A stretch of DNA of 64,000 nucleotides from an uncultured Verrucomicrobia subdivision 3 bacterium (GTDB lineage: Bacteria; Verrucomicrobiota; Verrucomicrobiia; Limisphaerales; DASXHY01), in assembly GCA_937890005.1 (NCBI GenBank), contig CALBZA010000011.1, positions 1 through 64,000 on the forward strand, read 5' to 3'. This document shows positions 44,378 through 52,633 of this stretch, in pieces. The translations under genes were made by a program, and so were the position numbers. Each line of letters begins with the position of its first letter. The stretch's first letter is position 1. The notes beneath the pieces were generated by a model, which saw only the letters and a program-made list of their open reading frames with translations, did no database searches and was not told the DNA's origin.

Positions 44378-44797
44378 TTATTGAGCTGAATTTGTCGAAT
44401 CCGTGCTCGGTGTGAGCGGCAGGATACCGAGGTTTGTTGAGGTGCTGGTACCTGGAAGTGCGGTACCGGGCGCTGCTGCCGACTCTGTATCCGCGGGAGC
44501 GGCCGCAGCCGGACGTTCGAGCAGTTTCTTGAGTTCGGAATTACGGCCGCCATGAGCATAGCGGTTTTGGAGAATGCCCAGGAACACCGCGAGGACGAAA
44601 AAGCCGATCGCCGTGTATTTCGTCGCTTTCGTCAGGAAGTTGCCGGAACCGGCTCCGAACAGCGCGTCCGTGGCTGCACCGCCGAAGGCAAGCCCTGCGC
44701 CTGCCTCTTTCTTCGGCAGCTGCATCAGGACCAGCAGGATCAGGAACAGGCAGTCCAGCACGAGCAGGACCGTCAACAAACCAATGACAAAAACCAT
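44378..44797 (-). CDS. secG: preprotein translocase subunit SecG
   Basis: The 139-residue protein has two membrane segments (FVIGLLTVLLVLDCLFLILLVLMQ and YTAIGFFVLAVFLGILQ) separated by the SecG loop with GAGLAFGGAATDALFGAGSG. An extended Ala/Pro/Thr-rich C-terminal tail follows, common outside Proteobacteria. It assists SecYE in protein export. Start is 5 bp after the tpiA stop, so they are co-transcribed. Confidence 0.93.
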   Translation of the reverse strand: MVFVIGLLTVLLVLDCLFLILLVLMQLPKKEAGAGLAFGGAATDALFGAGSGNFLTKATKYTAIGFFVLAVFLGILQNRYAHGGRNSELKKLLERPAAAAPADTESAAAPGTALPGTSTSTNLGILPLTPSTDSTNSAQ

Positions 44798-44802
44798 AAA
44801 CG

Positions 44803-45567
44803 TTAGATTGAGTTCTTAATAATGTCCGCGAAGCTCCGGGCTTCCAGTGCGGCACCGCCCACGAGCGCGCCATCCACGTCGGGCTGGCTCATCAGCTCTC
44901 GGGCATTGGAAGGCTTAACGCTGCCACCATATTGAATGCGCACCTTCTTGGCAACGCTGTCGTCGAACATTTTCGCCAGGATGCCGCGGATGAACGCATG
45001 GGCTTCCTGCGCCTGTTGCGTGGTTGCGGTCTTGCCGGTGCCGATCGCCCAGACCGGTTCATAGGCGACGATGGTTTCCACCATCTGATCCTTTGTGAGC
45101 CCGGCGAGGCTGCCGCGGACCTGCGTTTCGAGAACCTTTTCCATCTGGCCGCCTTCGCGTTCCGCCAGTGTTTCACCGACGCAAACGATCGGCTTGAGCG
45201 ATGCCGCATGAACCGCTGCGGCCTTCTTCGCGATCAGCTCGTCGGATTCCTTCTGATACTGCCGGCGTTCGCTGTGGCCGAGGATGACGTAGCGGACGGA
45301 AAATTCCTTGAGCATCACGGCGGCGATTTCGCCGGTGTAGGCACCGACGTTGTTTTCGCTCATGTTTTGCGCGCCGAGCCGGATGTTGGAGTCGAGGATG
45401 GCTTTGGAGACTTCGGACAGGGCGGTGAACGGCGGGCAGACCACCATGTCCACTTCCTTCACTCCACCGAGTTCCACTTTCAAACCGCGGACGAGGTCGA
45501 GTGCCTCGGCGACGGTTTTGTTCATCTTCCAGTTTCCAGCAATGATCAGTTTACGTTCTTTGTTCAT
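44803..45567 (-). CDS. tpiA: triosephosphate isomerase
   Basis: The 254-residue enzyme interconverts the two triose phosphates. All landmarks are intact: Lys in IAGNWKMNK, His in ILGHSERR, the catalytic Glu in VAYEPVWAIGTGKTA and the phosphate-gripping GGSVKPSNA and GGAALEARSF. It lies between the decayed GxxExxY fragment downstream of pgk and secG. Confidence 0.96.
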   Translation of the reverse strand: MNKERKLIIAGNWKMNKTVAEALDLVRGLKVELGGVKEVDMVVCPPFTALSEVSKAILDSNIRLGAQNMSENNVGAYTGEIAAVMLKEFSVRYVILGHSERRQYQKESDELIAKKAAAVHAASLKPIVCVGETLAEREGGQMEKVLETQVRGSLAGLTKDQMVETIVAYEPVWAIGTGKTATTQQAQEAHAFIRGILAKMFDDSVAKKVRIQYGGSVKPSNARELMSQPDVDGALVGGAALEARSFADIIKNSI

Positions 45568-45582
45568 GTTATCAGATTTTTC

Positions 45583-45746
45583 TTAACGCAAGGGCGCAAG
45601 GATGCAATGACGCCAAGGGTTAAAGGCCATTTCGACGCGATGGATGCCGTTCTTCACATATTGCTCGCCGAAGTTGCTCACCAACCCAGGCTTCAGTTTC
45701 GTCAGGCGCAGATAGGTCAGTCGTATCTTTGCGCCTTTGCGTTGAA
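45583..45746 (-). pseudogene. 3' remnant of a GxxExxY-type gene flanked by inverted repeats
   Basis: On the minus strand, bases 45720-45583 encode LTYLRLTKLKPGLVSNFGEQ and then YVKNGIHRVE before a TAA. This matches the C-terminal pattern of GxxExxY proteins (LTYL...G.L.NF....K.GI.R). The fragment lies between AACGCAAGGGCGCAAGGA (45586-45603) and TTTGCGCCTTTGCGTT (45728-45743), imperfect inverted repeats of a type often seen near such genes. The GxxExxY motif itself and most of the gene are missing. It occupies the gap between pgk and tpiA. Confidence 0.55.
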
Positions 45747-47000
45747 TTATTTGTCGCTCAGAGCGGCCACACCGGGCAGGACTGCGCCTTCCAGGAATTC
45801 GAGACTGGCGCCGCCGCCGGTGCTCATGAAGGTAACCTGGTTGCCAAGGCCTGCCTTGTTGATCGCCTTCACGCTGTCGCCGCCGCCAATGATCGACTTT
45901 GCGCCTTTCTGGGTCGCTTCTGCAACCGCGGCCGCGACCGAGTTCGTGCCGATGGCAAACCGCTTGTCTTCAAAAATTCCCATCGGTCCATTCCACAGAA
46001 CCGTCTTCGCTCCGAGGCAGACCTGACGGAATTTCTCAATCGTCGCCGGTCCGATGTCCACGCCTTCTTCATTGTCCGGAATGTTTTCTTCGGAGTTCAC
46101 GCGCGGATTGTTGAGGTCGATGATCGGCTTGCCTTTCTTGTTCAGCTTGTCGGTCACGACCGGTGTGGCGACGGTGTTGTCGATCGGAAGGAGGAACTGA
46201 ACATTGCGTTTCTTCGCCTTGTCCAGTGCGGCGAGGGCGACGTCGGTCTTGTCGGGTTCGACCAGCGATTTCCCGACTTTGAAGCCCTGCGCGAGCTTGA
46301 AGGTGTAGGCCATGGCACCGCCGATGATGATCGTGTCCGCCTTTTCCAGCAGGCGATCGATGACTTTGATTTTGTCGGAAACTTTCGCGCCGCCGAGGAT
46401 CACGACGAAAGGACGCGCGGGATTTTCGAGTTCATCACCGAGGAACTTGAGTTCGCGTTCCATGAGAAGACCGGCGGCGCACTGGCCGCCGCGTTTGGCG
46501 ACGATGCGGGCAACGCCTTCAGTCGAGGCATGTGCGCGATGTGCGGCGCCGAATGCGTCATTGACGTAAACATCAGCCACCTTCGCCAGCTTCTCGGCAA
46601 ATGCAGGATCGTTTTTCTCTTCTTCGTTGTAATAACGGACGTTTTCGAGCAGGACGACGTCGCCGTCCTTCATGATGTTGACGGTGTTTTCGACTTTTTC
46701 GCCGATGCAATCATCAACGAACGCAACCGGACGAGCGAGCAGGTCGGCGAGGCGTTCGGCGACGGGGCGGAGGGACATCGAGGGTTCGCGCTGGCCTTTC
46801 GGGCGGCCGAGGTGTGCGGTGAGGATGAGTTTGCCACCCTGTTCGATCAGGTGCTTCAGCGTCGGAAGAGTTTCCCGGATGCGGGTTTCATCCGTGATCA
46901 CCATTTTGCCGTCCTTTTCTTCCAGCGGGACGTTGTAATCGACGCGGATGAAAACGCGTTTTCCACGAACATTCAGGTCTCGAATTGTCAGCTTCGCCAT
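45747..47000 (-). CDS. pgk: phosphoglycerate kinase
   Basis: The 417-residue enzyme transfers phosphate from 1,3-bisphosphoglycerate to ADP. It begins with VFIRVDYNVPL and continues with LTAHLGRPKG, LLENVRYYNEEEKNDPAF, VILGGAKVSDKI, NGPMGIFED and the C-terminal TGGGASLEFLEG. All are typical of a full-length enzyme. It heads the minus-strand pgk-tpiA-secG unit; the opposite strand has a long open frame that is a shadow. Confidence 0.96.
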   Translation of the reverse strand: MAKLTIRDLNVRGKRVFIRVDYNVPLEEKDGKMVITDETRIRETLPTLKHLIEQGGKLILTAHLGRPKGQREPSMSLRPVAERLADLLARPVAFVDDCIGEKVENTVNIMKDGDVVLLENVRYYNEEEKNDPAFAEKLAKVADVYVNDAFGAAHRAHASTEGVARIVAKRGGQCAAGLLMERELKFLGDELENPARPFVVILGGAKVSDKIKVIDRLLEKADTIIIGGAMAYTFKLAQGFKVGKSLVEPDKTDVALAALDKAKKRNVQFLLPIDNTVATPVVTDKLNKKGKPIIDLNNPRVNSEENIPDNEEGVDIGPATIEKFRQVCLGAKTVLWNGPMGIFEDKRFAIGTNSVAAAVAEATQKGAKSIIGGGDSVKAINKAGLGNQVTFMSTGGGASLEFLEGAVLPGVAALSDK

Positions 47001-47195
47001 AAATCAGTCTCCAAAAAAAGCCGCGGTGGATTCCGAGGCAGATCAATCAGTATCTGGTGTTTCCCGGGAAACGGGAGCGGGGAGAATATCCAACCCGCCC
47101 GGTGAGTCAAAACGATTTACCGGCCTTTGGATTGCAGTAAATTGCGAATTTGTTCCCGTATTTTGCGAACGATGGCCGGTGGTCTTTCGCGACGT

Positions 47196-47690
47196 TCATG
47201 AACGGTAAATTACATTCAGCGTGAACAGCCCGATCATCATCATGCAAAGCGCGGCTTTTCCCACGGCTCCGGCGAGGAGGCCAAGCATGGCTCCGGCTCC
47301 GGCCCGGGCGGCTTTCTTCAGTTCATAACCCGCGGTCAGCTCAAGCAACATTGCACCGAGAAACGGCCCGATGATGATTCCCGGCAGTCCGAAGAAAAGC
47401 CCGACAATACCGCCAACTGCCGCGCCGATTCCACCCCGCCAGGTAGCGCCGAGCCGTTTTGCTCCGTAGTAGGTCGCGACATAGTCGAGCACCATGGAAA
47501 TCACCGTGATGGCTGCCAGCAGAATGAGCACAAACGTGCCGGCACTCTCCTGGCCGAAATAGATGCGATGGCCTATTGCCGCGATGAGAACGAGCGGCGC
47601 GCCGGGAATCACCGGCACAAAGCTGCCGAGAAATCCGATTGCCATGACGAACAGGGCCAGGGCCAGTCCGATGATTTGCTCCGTGGTCAC
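47196..47690 (-). CDS. DUF456-type small membrane protein
   Basis: The protein of about 164 residues has four to five hydrophobic helices: ALALFVMAIGFLGSFVPVIPGAPL, a segment ending TVISMVLDYVATYYGAKRLG, GAAVGGIVGLFFGLPGIIIGPFLGA and a final GLFTLNVIY. The GSFVPVIPG and GLPGIIIGPFLGA motifs are those of the DUF456 family of inner-membrane proteins, of unknown function. The start is uncertain: I take the GTG at 47690, because the upstream frame looks non-coding and the efp promoter must lie there. It is divergent from efp. Confidence 0.8.
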   Translation of the reverse strand: MTTEQIIGLALALFVMAIGFLGSFVPVIPGAPLVLIAAIGHRIYFGQESAGTFVLILLAAITVISMVLDYVATYYGAKRLGATWRGGIGAAVGGIVGLFFGLPGIIIGPFLGAMLLELTAGYELKKAARAGAGAMLGLLAGAVGKAALCMMMIGLFTLNVIYRS

Positions 47691-47843
47691 AGGCCCGAAA
47701 ATACCCCGGCGCCGGGAGGACGCAAGCGGCTCGAAAACCTCGGAAATCAAGGCTTGCAAACGAATGGTCCTCCGTTACTTTGCTCGGCTCCCGTTCCGGA
47801 AAGCCGGCTGCGGGGCGCAATTTTCACTTACACCAGACTGACT

Positions 47844-48401
47844 ATGGCAACAGCAAACGACCTCCGGAAAGGCATGGCGATCAATTACAATGGCGACATC
47901 TGCGTCGTCCTCGATTTCCAGCATCGTACTCCCGGAAACCTCCGTGCGTTCGTGCAGGCGACCCTGCGCAGCATCCGCACCGGCAAATCGTCCGACATCC
48001 GCCTCAGCTCCACCGAACGCATCGAACCCATCCCGATGATCACCACCAAGATGGAGTTCAGCTACAAGGACGGCGAAGATTACGTTTTCACCAATCCTGA
48101 GAATTACGAAACCGTGACGCTTTCACCCGAACTGGTGGGCGACGCAAAGGATTACCTCGTCGAGAACGGTGTGGTGACCGTGACGTTCGTGGAAGAGAAA
48201 GCGGTTTCGGTTGAACTGCCGTCCAGCGTGGTGCTCACAGTTACCGACGCGCCCGAAGGCATTCGCGGCGATTCCGCCAACAACGTCCAGAAGCCGGTCA
48301 TTCTCGAAACGGGAATCACGATCCAGGCTCCGTTGTTCATCAAGACCGGTGAGAAGATCAAGGTCGATACCCGCACCGGGAAATACATGGAACGCGCGTA
48401 A
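47844..48401 (+). CDS. efp: elongation factor P with Asn at the loop tip
   Basis: The 185-residue protein has the three beta domains of EF-P, which relieves ribosome stalling at proline runs. The start MATANDLRKGMAI and the C-terminal KTGEKIKVDTRTGKYMERA are typical. The tip of the first-domain loop reads HRTPGNLRAFVQ: Asn32 occupies the position of the modified Lys34 of E. coli (KPGKGQ) or Arg32 of Pseudomonas. No epmA, epmB or earP gene is present in the window. The ATG at 47844 is the conserved family start. Confidence 0.95.
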   Translation: MATANDLRKGMAINYNGDICVVLDFQHRTPGNLRAFVQATLRSIRTGKSSDIRLSSTERIEPIPMITTKMEFSYKDGEDYVFTNPENYETVTLSPELVGDAKDYLVENGVVTVTFVEEKAVSVELPSSVVLTVTDAPEGIRGDSANNVQKPVILETGITIQAPLFIKTGEKIKVDTRTGKYMERA

Positions 48402-48425
48402 TCGATCCGGAGTTTTGCGCTTGAA

Positions 48426-48458
48426 AGAGCCCGCCTTTACGGCGGGTTCTTGTTTTTC
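48426..48458 (+). terminator. rho-independent terminator of efp
   Basis: GAGCCCGCC (48427-48435) pairs with GGCGGGTTC (48441-48449, one G-T pair) and is followed by TTGTTTTT. It lies 25 bp after the efp stop. Confidence 0.92.
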
Positions 48459-48511
48459 TGCGATCCCAAGAATTCCTTTTCAACAAAGTTCCTTTCAGAT
48501 AATCCTCCGGC

Positions 48512-50290
48512 ATGGTTGAACCGCTGCACAAAGGTGAACAGGTGTTTCGGGGCATTCCCGTGTCAGCGGGGGTTTGCCGGGGAAAAATTCTCGTTCTCGG
48601 CAAGGCCAGCCATTCCATCGCGCGCAGTTCCGTTCCGGACAACCAGGTTCAGGACGAAGTCGGACGCCTTGAACGCGCGCTCATCCAGACCCGCCAGGAG
48701 CTGTTCGAAGTTCAGCGACGGGTCAGCGAAGCCATGGGCGCTTCCGAGGGAAGCATCTTCGACGCACACCTGCTTGTTCTCGAAGATCGCACGCTCATCG
48801 ATGAAGTCGTCCGGCTGATCAACAAGGAAAAGGTCAACGCCGAGTTTGCCTTTCACACGGTTGCCGAACGTTACGCGGCCACGCTTGCCGCGATCGAAGA
48901 CGATTATCTTCGCGAACGCGCCACAGACATGCGCGATGTCACGACGCGCGTCCTCAACAATCTGCTCGGACATCAGGATCACGCCGATCTTAAGAATCTC
49001 CAGGAGCCGTGCATTGTCATCAGTCACGACCTCACGCCGTCCAACACCGCGCAGATGGATCGCAGCAAGGTGCTTGGATTCGCGACCGACATCGGGAGCC
49101 GGACGTCGCACACCGCCATCATGGCGAGGTCGCTGAGGATTCCGGCGGTCGTGGGTTTGAAAATTGCGAGCGAACAGTTGCAGTCGGGACAGTACGCCTT
49201 GCTGGATGGCTTCAACGGGATTGTCATCATCAATCCCACCGACCAGACGCTGTTCGAATACGGTCAGCTGATCCGCAAACAGGTGACGCTTCAGGAGAAG
49301 CTGCGGGACATTCTGATGAAGCCCGCGGTGACGCTGGACGGTCACCGGGTTTTTCTTTCGGCGAACATTGAACAGGCTGCGGACGCCGAAGCGGTCACGG
49401 CCAATGGCGCGGAGGGTGTCGGACTTTTCCGGACAGAATACCTTTTCGTCAATCGCGACTGTCTGCCGACGGAGGAAGAGCAGTATGAAGCGTACAAGCG
49501 CGTTGCCGAAGCGCTGAAGCCGCATCCGGTGGTCATCCGAACCTTCGACCTCGGCGGCGACAAGTTCCTTTCGCACCTGCAGGTTCCGACCGAGATGAAC
49601 CCGTTTCTCGGCTGGCGCGCGATTCGTTTCTGCCTTCAGGAGAAGGACATTTTTCGCGGACAACTCCGGGCAATTCTCCGGGCCAGCGCGCACGGGAACA
49701 TCAAGATGATGTATCCCATGATCTGCGGTCTGGATGAGTTGAATCAGGCCAATGCGCTCGTGGAGGAATACAAGGTCGAGTTGCGTAACGAGGGTCTCGC
49801 GTTCGACGAACACATCGAAATCGGCGCGATGATCGAAATTCCGTCCGCGGTTCTGATTGCGGACTCTCTCGGCAGGCGGGCGAAGTTTTTCAGCATCGGC
49901 ACCAACGACCTGATCCAGTATTCGCTCGCGGTTGACCGGATGAACGAAAAGATCGCGCATCTTTACGAACCGACGCATCCGGCGATTGTTCGCCTGATCA
50001 AGCAGACCGTGATTGCTGCGCGGCAGAACAACATCATGGTCAGTGTTTGTGGTGAGATGGCGGGCGATCCGGTGCTGACGCCGCTTCTGCTCGGGTTGGG
50101 AGTGGATGAACTGAGCGTGGCGCCCCCGGTGGTTTCGCAGATCAAATTCATGATTCGGCGACTCAAGCTTTCTGAAGCTAAGGAGCTCGCAGAATTTGCC
50201 CTCCATTGCGAATCGGCTGCTGAAATTTTGAATCGATGCCAGGCTCTCGCAAAAGAAGCTGCGCCCAGTTTGTTCGAGAACAAGCTGTAA
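48512..50290 (+). CDS. ptsI: phosphoenolpyruvate-protein phosphotransferase (enzyme I)
   Basis: The 592-residue enzyme I of the PTS is full length. The N-terminal domain starts FRGIPVSAGVCRGKI. The phospho-accepting His is in GSRTSHTAIMAR (about residue 200). The PEP-binding barrel has VGLFRTEYLF, TFDLGGDKFLSH, GTNDLIQYSLAVDR and the Cys of VSVCGEMAG. It passes phosphate from PEP to HPr. No HPr or enzyme II gene is nearby, so in this organism the system may be mainly regulatory, which is an inference. Confidence 0.95.
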   Translation: MVEPLHKGEQVFRGIPVSAGVCRGKILVLGKASHSIARSSVPDNQVQDEVGRLERALIQTRQELFEVQRRVSEAMGASEGSIFDAHLLVLEDRTLIDEVVRLINKEKVNAEFAFHTVAERYAATLAAIEDDYLRERATDMRDVTTRVLNNLLGHQDHADLKNLQEPCIVISHDLTPSNTAQMDRSKVLGFATDIGSRTSHTAIMARSLRIPAVVGLKIASEQLQSGQYALLDGFNGIVIINPTDQTLFEYGQLIRKQVTLQEKLRDILMKPAVTLDGHRVFLSANIEQAADAEAVTANGAEGVGLFRTEYLFVNRDCLPTEEEQYEAYKRVAEALKPHPVVIRTFDLGGDKFLSHLQVPTEMNPFLGWRAIRFCLQEKDIFRGQLRAILRASAHGNIKMMYPMICGLDELNQANALVEEYKVELRNEGLAFDEHIEIGAMIEIPSAVLIADSLGRRAKFFSIGTNDLIQYSLAVDRMNEKIAHLYEPTHPAIVRLIKQTVIAARQNNIMVSVCGEMAGDPVLTPLLLGLGVDELSVAPPVVSQIKFMIRRLKLSEAKELAEFALHCESAAEILNRCQALAKEAAPSLFENKL

Positions 50291-50704
50291 TCCATTTCCT
50301 TCTCATCTTCATTCGAACGGGGCGCCACTGAACCCACCTGCCAGAATTTGTGAAGCGTTCAACGACGTGAGGCTCGCATCTCCCTCTCTTCCGAGCGAAT
50401 ACTGGAGGAGAGAGAGCAGGGAGAGGAGGCTTTTATAATAGAACAGATTTCGTGGTGTGGTGTCGTTGATGAACGGAACGCACCGGTCGGTGCGGAAAAC
50501 GGGGCAAAGGCAGCTTTGCCCTACCTGTTGTTGCGCCGATTCCAAACGTTCGGCTCCAATTTTTCGTTGCGCCGAGATTCGTTCTTCCATTGAATCCGGC
50601 GCGTTTGAGTGCCCGCGCGCGATCACGAATGCATTGCGGCGCACCCCTTGTTCACCCGATTGGGGCAGTGCTGATTTCGTCCCAATTCAGCTATAGAGTG
50701 TGTC
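50291..50704. other. intergenic region with hairpin repeats
   Basis: No gene supported. Copy B of the dispersed hairpin repeat is at 50375-50428 (CGCATCTCCCTCTCTTCCGA ... GGGAGAGGA). Two short hairpins follow, CGCACCGGTCGGTGCG and GGCAAAGGCAGCTTTGCC, between about 50475 and 50525. The sequence TATAGAGTG just before the galT GTG start could include its -10 element. Confidence 0.5.
50375..50428 (+). repeat. dispersed hairpin repeat, copy B
   Basis: Matches copy A (33770-33820) over CGCATCTCCCT(C/T)TCTTCCGA and in GGAGGAGAG and GGGAGAGGA, with a variable middle. Same strand as copy A. Confidence 0.7.
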
Positions 50705-51739
50705 GTGAATTTTGATCCGAATCTTCATCCGCACCGCCGCTACGATCCGCTGAGCGGCGAGTGGGTCCTTGTCTCACCTCATCGCACGCAGCGTCCCTGG
50801 CAGGGACAACGTGAAAGCGCATCGCAGGAACGACGGCCTGAATACGATCCGCAATGTTACCTCTGTCCGGGCAACAAGCGGGCAGGGGACGCCGTGAATC
50901 CCAAATACACCGAACCGTTCGTTTTTCCGAACGACTACGCCGCGCTGCTGCCAAATGTGCCGTCCGCTGATGGCTCGCCGAATGAACTTTTCCACAGCGA
51001 ACCGGTTCGCGGTGAATGCCGCGTGATCTGTTTCTCGCCAAGGCACGATTTGACGCTTCCAGAGATGGCTGTCGCGGATATTCAAAAGGTCGTGAATGTC
51101 TGGGCATCGCAGGTTTCGGAGTTGGGCAAAAAATACCGCTGGGTGCAGGTGTTCGAAAACAAGGGCGCCGTGATGGGGTGTTCAAATCCACATCCGCACG
51201 GACAAATCTGGGCCGGAGATTTCATTCCGCGCCTCGTCGCTCCGGAAATCGAAACGCAGAAGTCCTATTACGCGAAGCATGGAAAATTGTTGCTCCTGGA
51301 CTACGCGGAAGCGGAGTTGAAGCAGGGCATCCGCGTGATCGACTCGAACGGGCACTGGCTGATGGTTGTTCCGTATTGGGCCGTGTGGCCGTTTGAACTG
51401 CTGCTGCTGCCGCGACGTCATGTGAAGCGACTGCCTGATCTCGCGGACGAGGAGCGGAAAAGTCTGGCGGAGATTTTGAAACTCAGCCTCACGCGTTACG
51501 ACAATCTCTTTGAAACGAGTTTTCCGTATTCAATGGGCTGGCATGGCGCGCCGACGGACGATGGAAATTACGATTCGTGGCAGCTGCACGCGCATTTCTA
51601 TCCACCACTGCTGCGCTCCGCCACGGTGAAGAAGTTCATGGTCGGCTACGAGATGCTGGCTGAACCGCAGCGGGATCTGACGCCCGAACAGGCGGCGGCG
51701 CGCCTGCGCGAAGTTTCAACAAAACATTTCAAGGCATGA
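50705..51739 (+). CDS. galT: galactose-1-phosphate uridylyltransferase
   Basis: The 344-residue enzyme of the Leloir pathway exchanges UMP between UDP-glucose and galactose-1-phosphate. It begins with RRYDPLSGEWVLVSPHRTQRP, has the zinc pair in CYLCPGNKRAG and the active-site histidine triad in SNPHPHGQIW (residue ~164). The second domain has YSMGWHGAPT and WQLHAHFYPP. The start codon is a GTG at 50705 with no clear Shine-Dalgarno sequence. No galK or galE is adjacent. It could use galactose released from pectin side chains. Confidence 0.95.
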   Translation: MNFDPNLHPHRRYDPLSGEWVLVSPHRTQRPWQGQRESASQERRPEYDPQCYLCPGNKRAGDAVNPKYTEPFVFPNDYAALLPNVPSADGSPNELFHSEPVRGECRVICFSPRHDLTLPEMAVADIQKVVNVWASQVSELGKKYRWVQVFENKGAVMGCSNPHPHGQIWAGDFIPRLVAPEIETQKSYYAKHGKLLLLDYAEAELKQGIRVIDSNGHWLMVVPYWAVWPFELLLLPRRHVKRLPDLADEERKSLAEILKLSLTRYDNLFETSFPYSMGWHGAPTDDGNYDSWQLHAHFYPPLLRSATVKKFMVGYEMLAEPQRDLTPEQAAARLREVSTKHFKA

Positions 51740-51751
51740 AGAACGGGTCGG

Positions 51752-52375
51752 TCAGCGGCCCTCTTTCTTCAGCTTCGATTCGATCTTGTCCACCTTGGGC
51801 TTGATGACTGCCCGGCTGTAACCCTGGTTGGGATTGCGGTTGTAGTAATCCTGATGGTAGGCCTCGGCCGGGTAGAATTTCTTCAGTGGTTGAATCTCGG
51901 TGACGATGGGGTCTTTGAACTTCTTCTGCGCTTCAGCCTTCGACTTCTCGGCTGCGGCCTTTTGATCGTCGTTTGCGTAAAAAATGACGGAGCGATATTG
52001 CGTTCCCACGTCAGCGCCCTGGCGGTTCAAAGTGGTGGGATCGTGGGCATCCCAGAAATGGTCCAGGATTTTTTCGAGCGAAACCTGGTTTGTTTCGAAC
52101 GTGACCTGTGCGACCTCGGCATGTCCGGTCGTGCCGGAACAGACCTGCTCGTAAGTCGGATTCTCCGTCTTTCCGCCTGCGTAACCGCTGACGACGGATT
52201 TAACGCCGGGAACCTTCTGGAAAACTGCTTCAATACACCAGAAGCAGCCTCCGCCGAGAGTGATTGTTTCCGAATTGTTCATGGTCTGTGCCCGTGCCGA
52301 AATGAGGACCGCGGCAAAAACGAAGCCGACGATCCAGCGGGTTGGTTTGTCCAAACGTGAAAGGATTCTTTTCAT
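51752..52375 (-). CDS. msrA: exported peptide methionine sulfoxide reductase A
   Basis: The 207-residue protein has the MsrA active site GGGCFWCIEAVFQ, then SGYAGGKTENPTYEQVC, HAEVAQVTF, LDHFWDAHDPTT and YRSVIFY. An N-terminal hydrophobic segment (IVGFVFAAVLISARAQT) indicates export, so it repairs oxidised methionine in periplasmic proteins. There is no MsrB fusion. It lies downstream of yacG and prc on the same strand with a 32-bp gap. Start at 52375 is set by the signal peptide. Confidence 0.93.
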   Translation of the reverse strand: MKRILSRLDKPTRWIVGFVFAAVLISARAQTMNNSETITLGGGCFWCIEAVFQKVPGVKSVVSGYAGGKTENPTYEQVCSGTTGHAEVAQVTFETNQVSLEKILDHFWDAHDPTTLNRQGADVGTQYRSVIFYANDDQKAAAEKSKAEAQKKFKDPIVTEIQPLKKFYPAEAYHQDYYNRNPNQGYSRAVIKPKVDKIESKLKKEGR

Positions 52376-52407
52376 CGTCGTTAAGTCGTTCCAGCGACGA
52401 AAACTTT

Positions 52408-52629
52408 TCAATGACTTTTCGATGAACTGTCCGTCCGGTCGAGGTGTTCTCCGGGCGGCAGATCAGCGAACTCTTCCAGATGTTCGGGACGGAGCGGATC
52501 CGAAATCGCGTGCTCCTCGCCGAACCACTTTCCGAGATCGACCATTTTGCAGCGCTTCGAGCAGAATGGCCCGTAAGGAGTCGAGAACCATTCGCCGCGA
52601 CGTTTGCATTCCGGGCATGTGACTGTCAT
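52408..52629 (-). CDS. yacG: YacG-type zinc-binding DNA gyrase inhibitor
   Basis: The 73-residue protein has the four zinc cysteines in CPECKRRG and FCSKRCKMVDLGKWF, followed by an acidic tail, as in YacG. E. coli YacG binds GyrB and blocks DNA binding. The ATG at 52629 lies 4 bp after the stop of the processing protease gene, so translation is probably coupled. Confidence 0.88.
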   Translation of the reverse strand: MTVTCPECKRRGEWFSTPYGPFCSKRCKMVDLGKWFGEEHAISDPLRPEHLEEFADLPPGEHLDRTDSSSKSH

Positions 52630-52633
52630 CGCA

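Noticed and set aside
45729..47105. Open frame of 458 codons on the plus strand opposite pgk
   Set aside because: It is the antisense of a full-length phosphoglycerate kinase; composition is that of a codon-bias shadow (many Phe, Val, Asp, Arg) and no family motif is visible.
48563..50206. Open frame of 547 codons on the minus strand opposite ptsI
   Set aside because: Shadow of enzyme I; rich in Arg, His and Asn with no recognisable domain.
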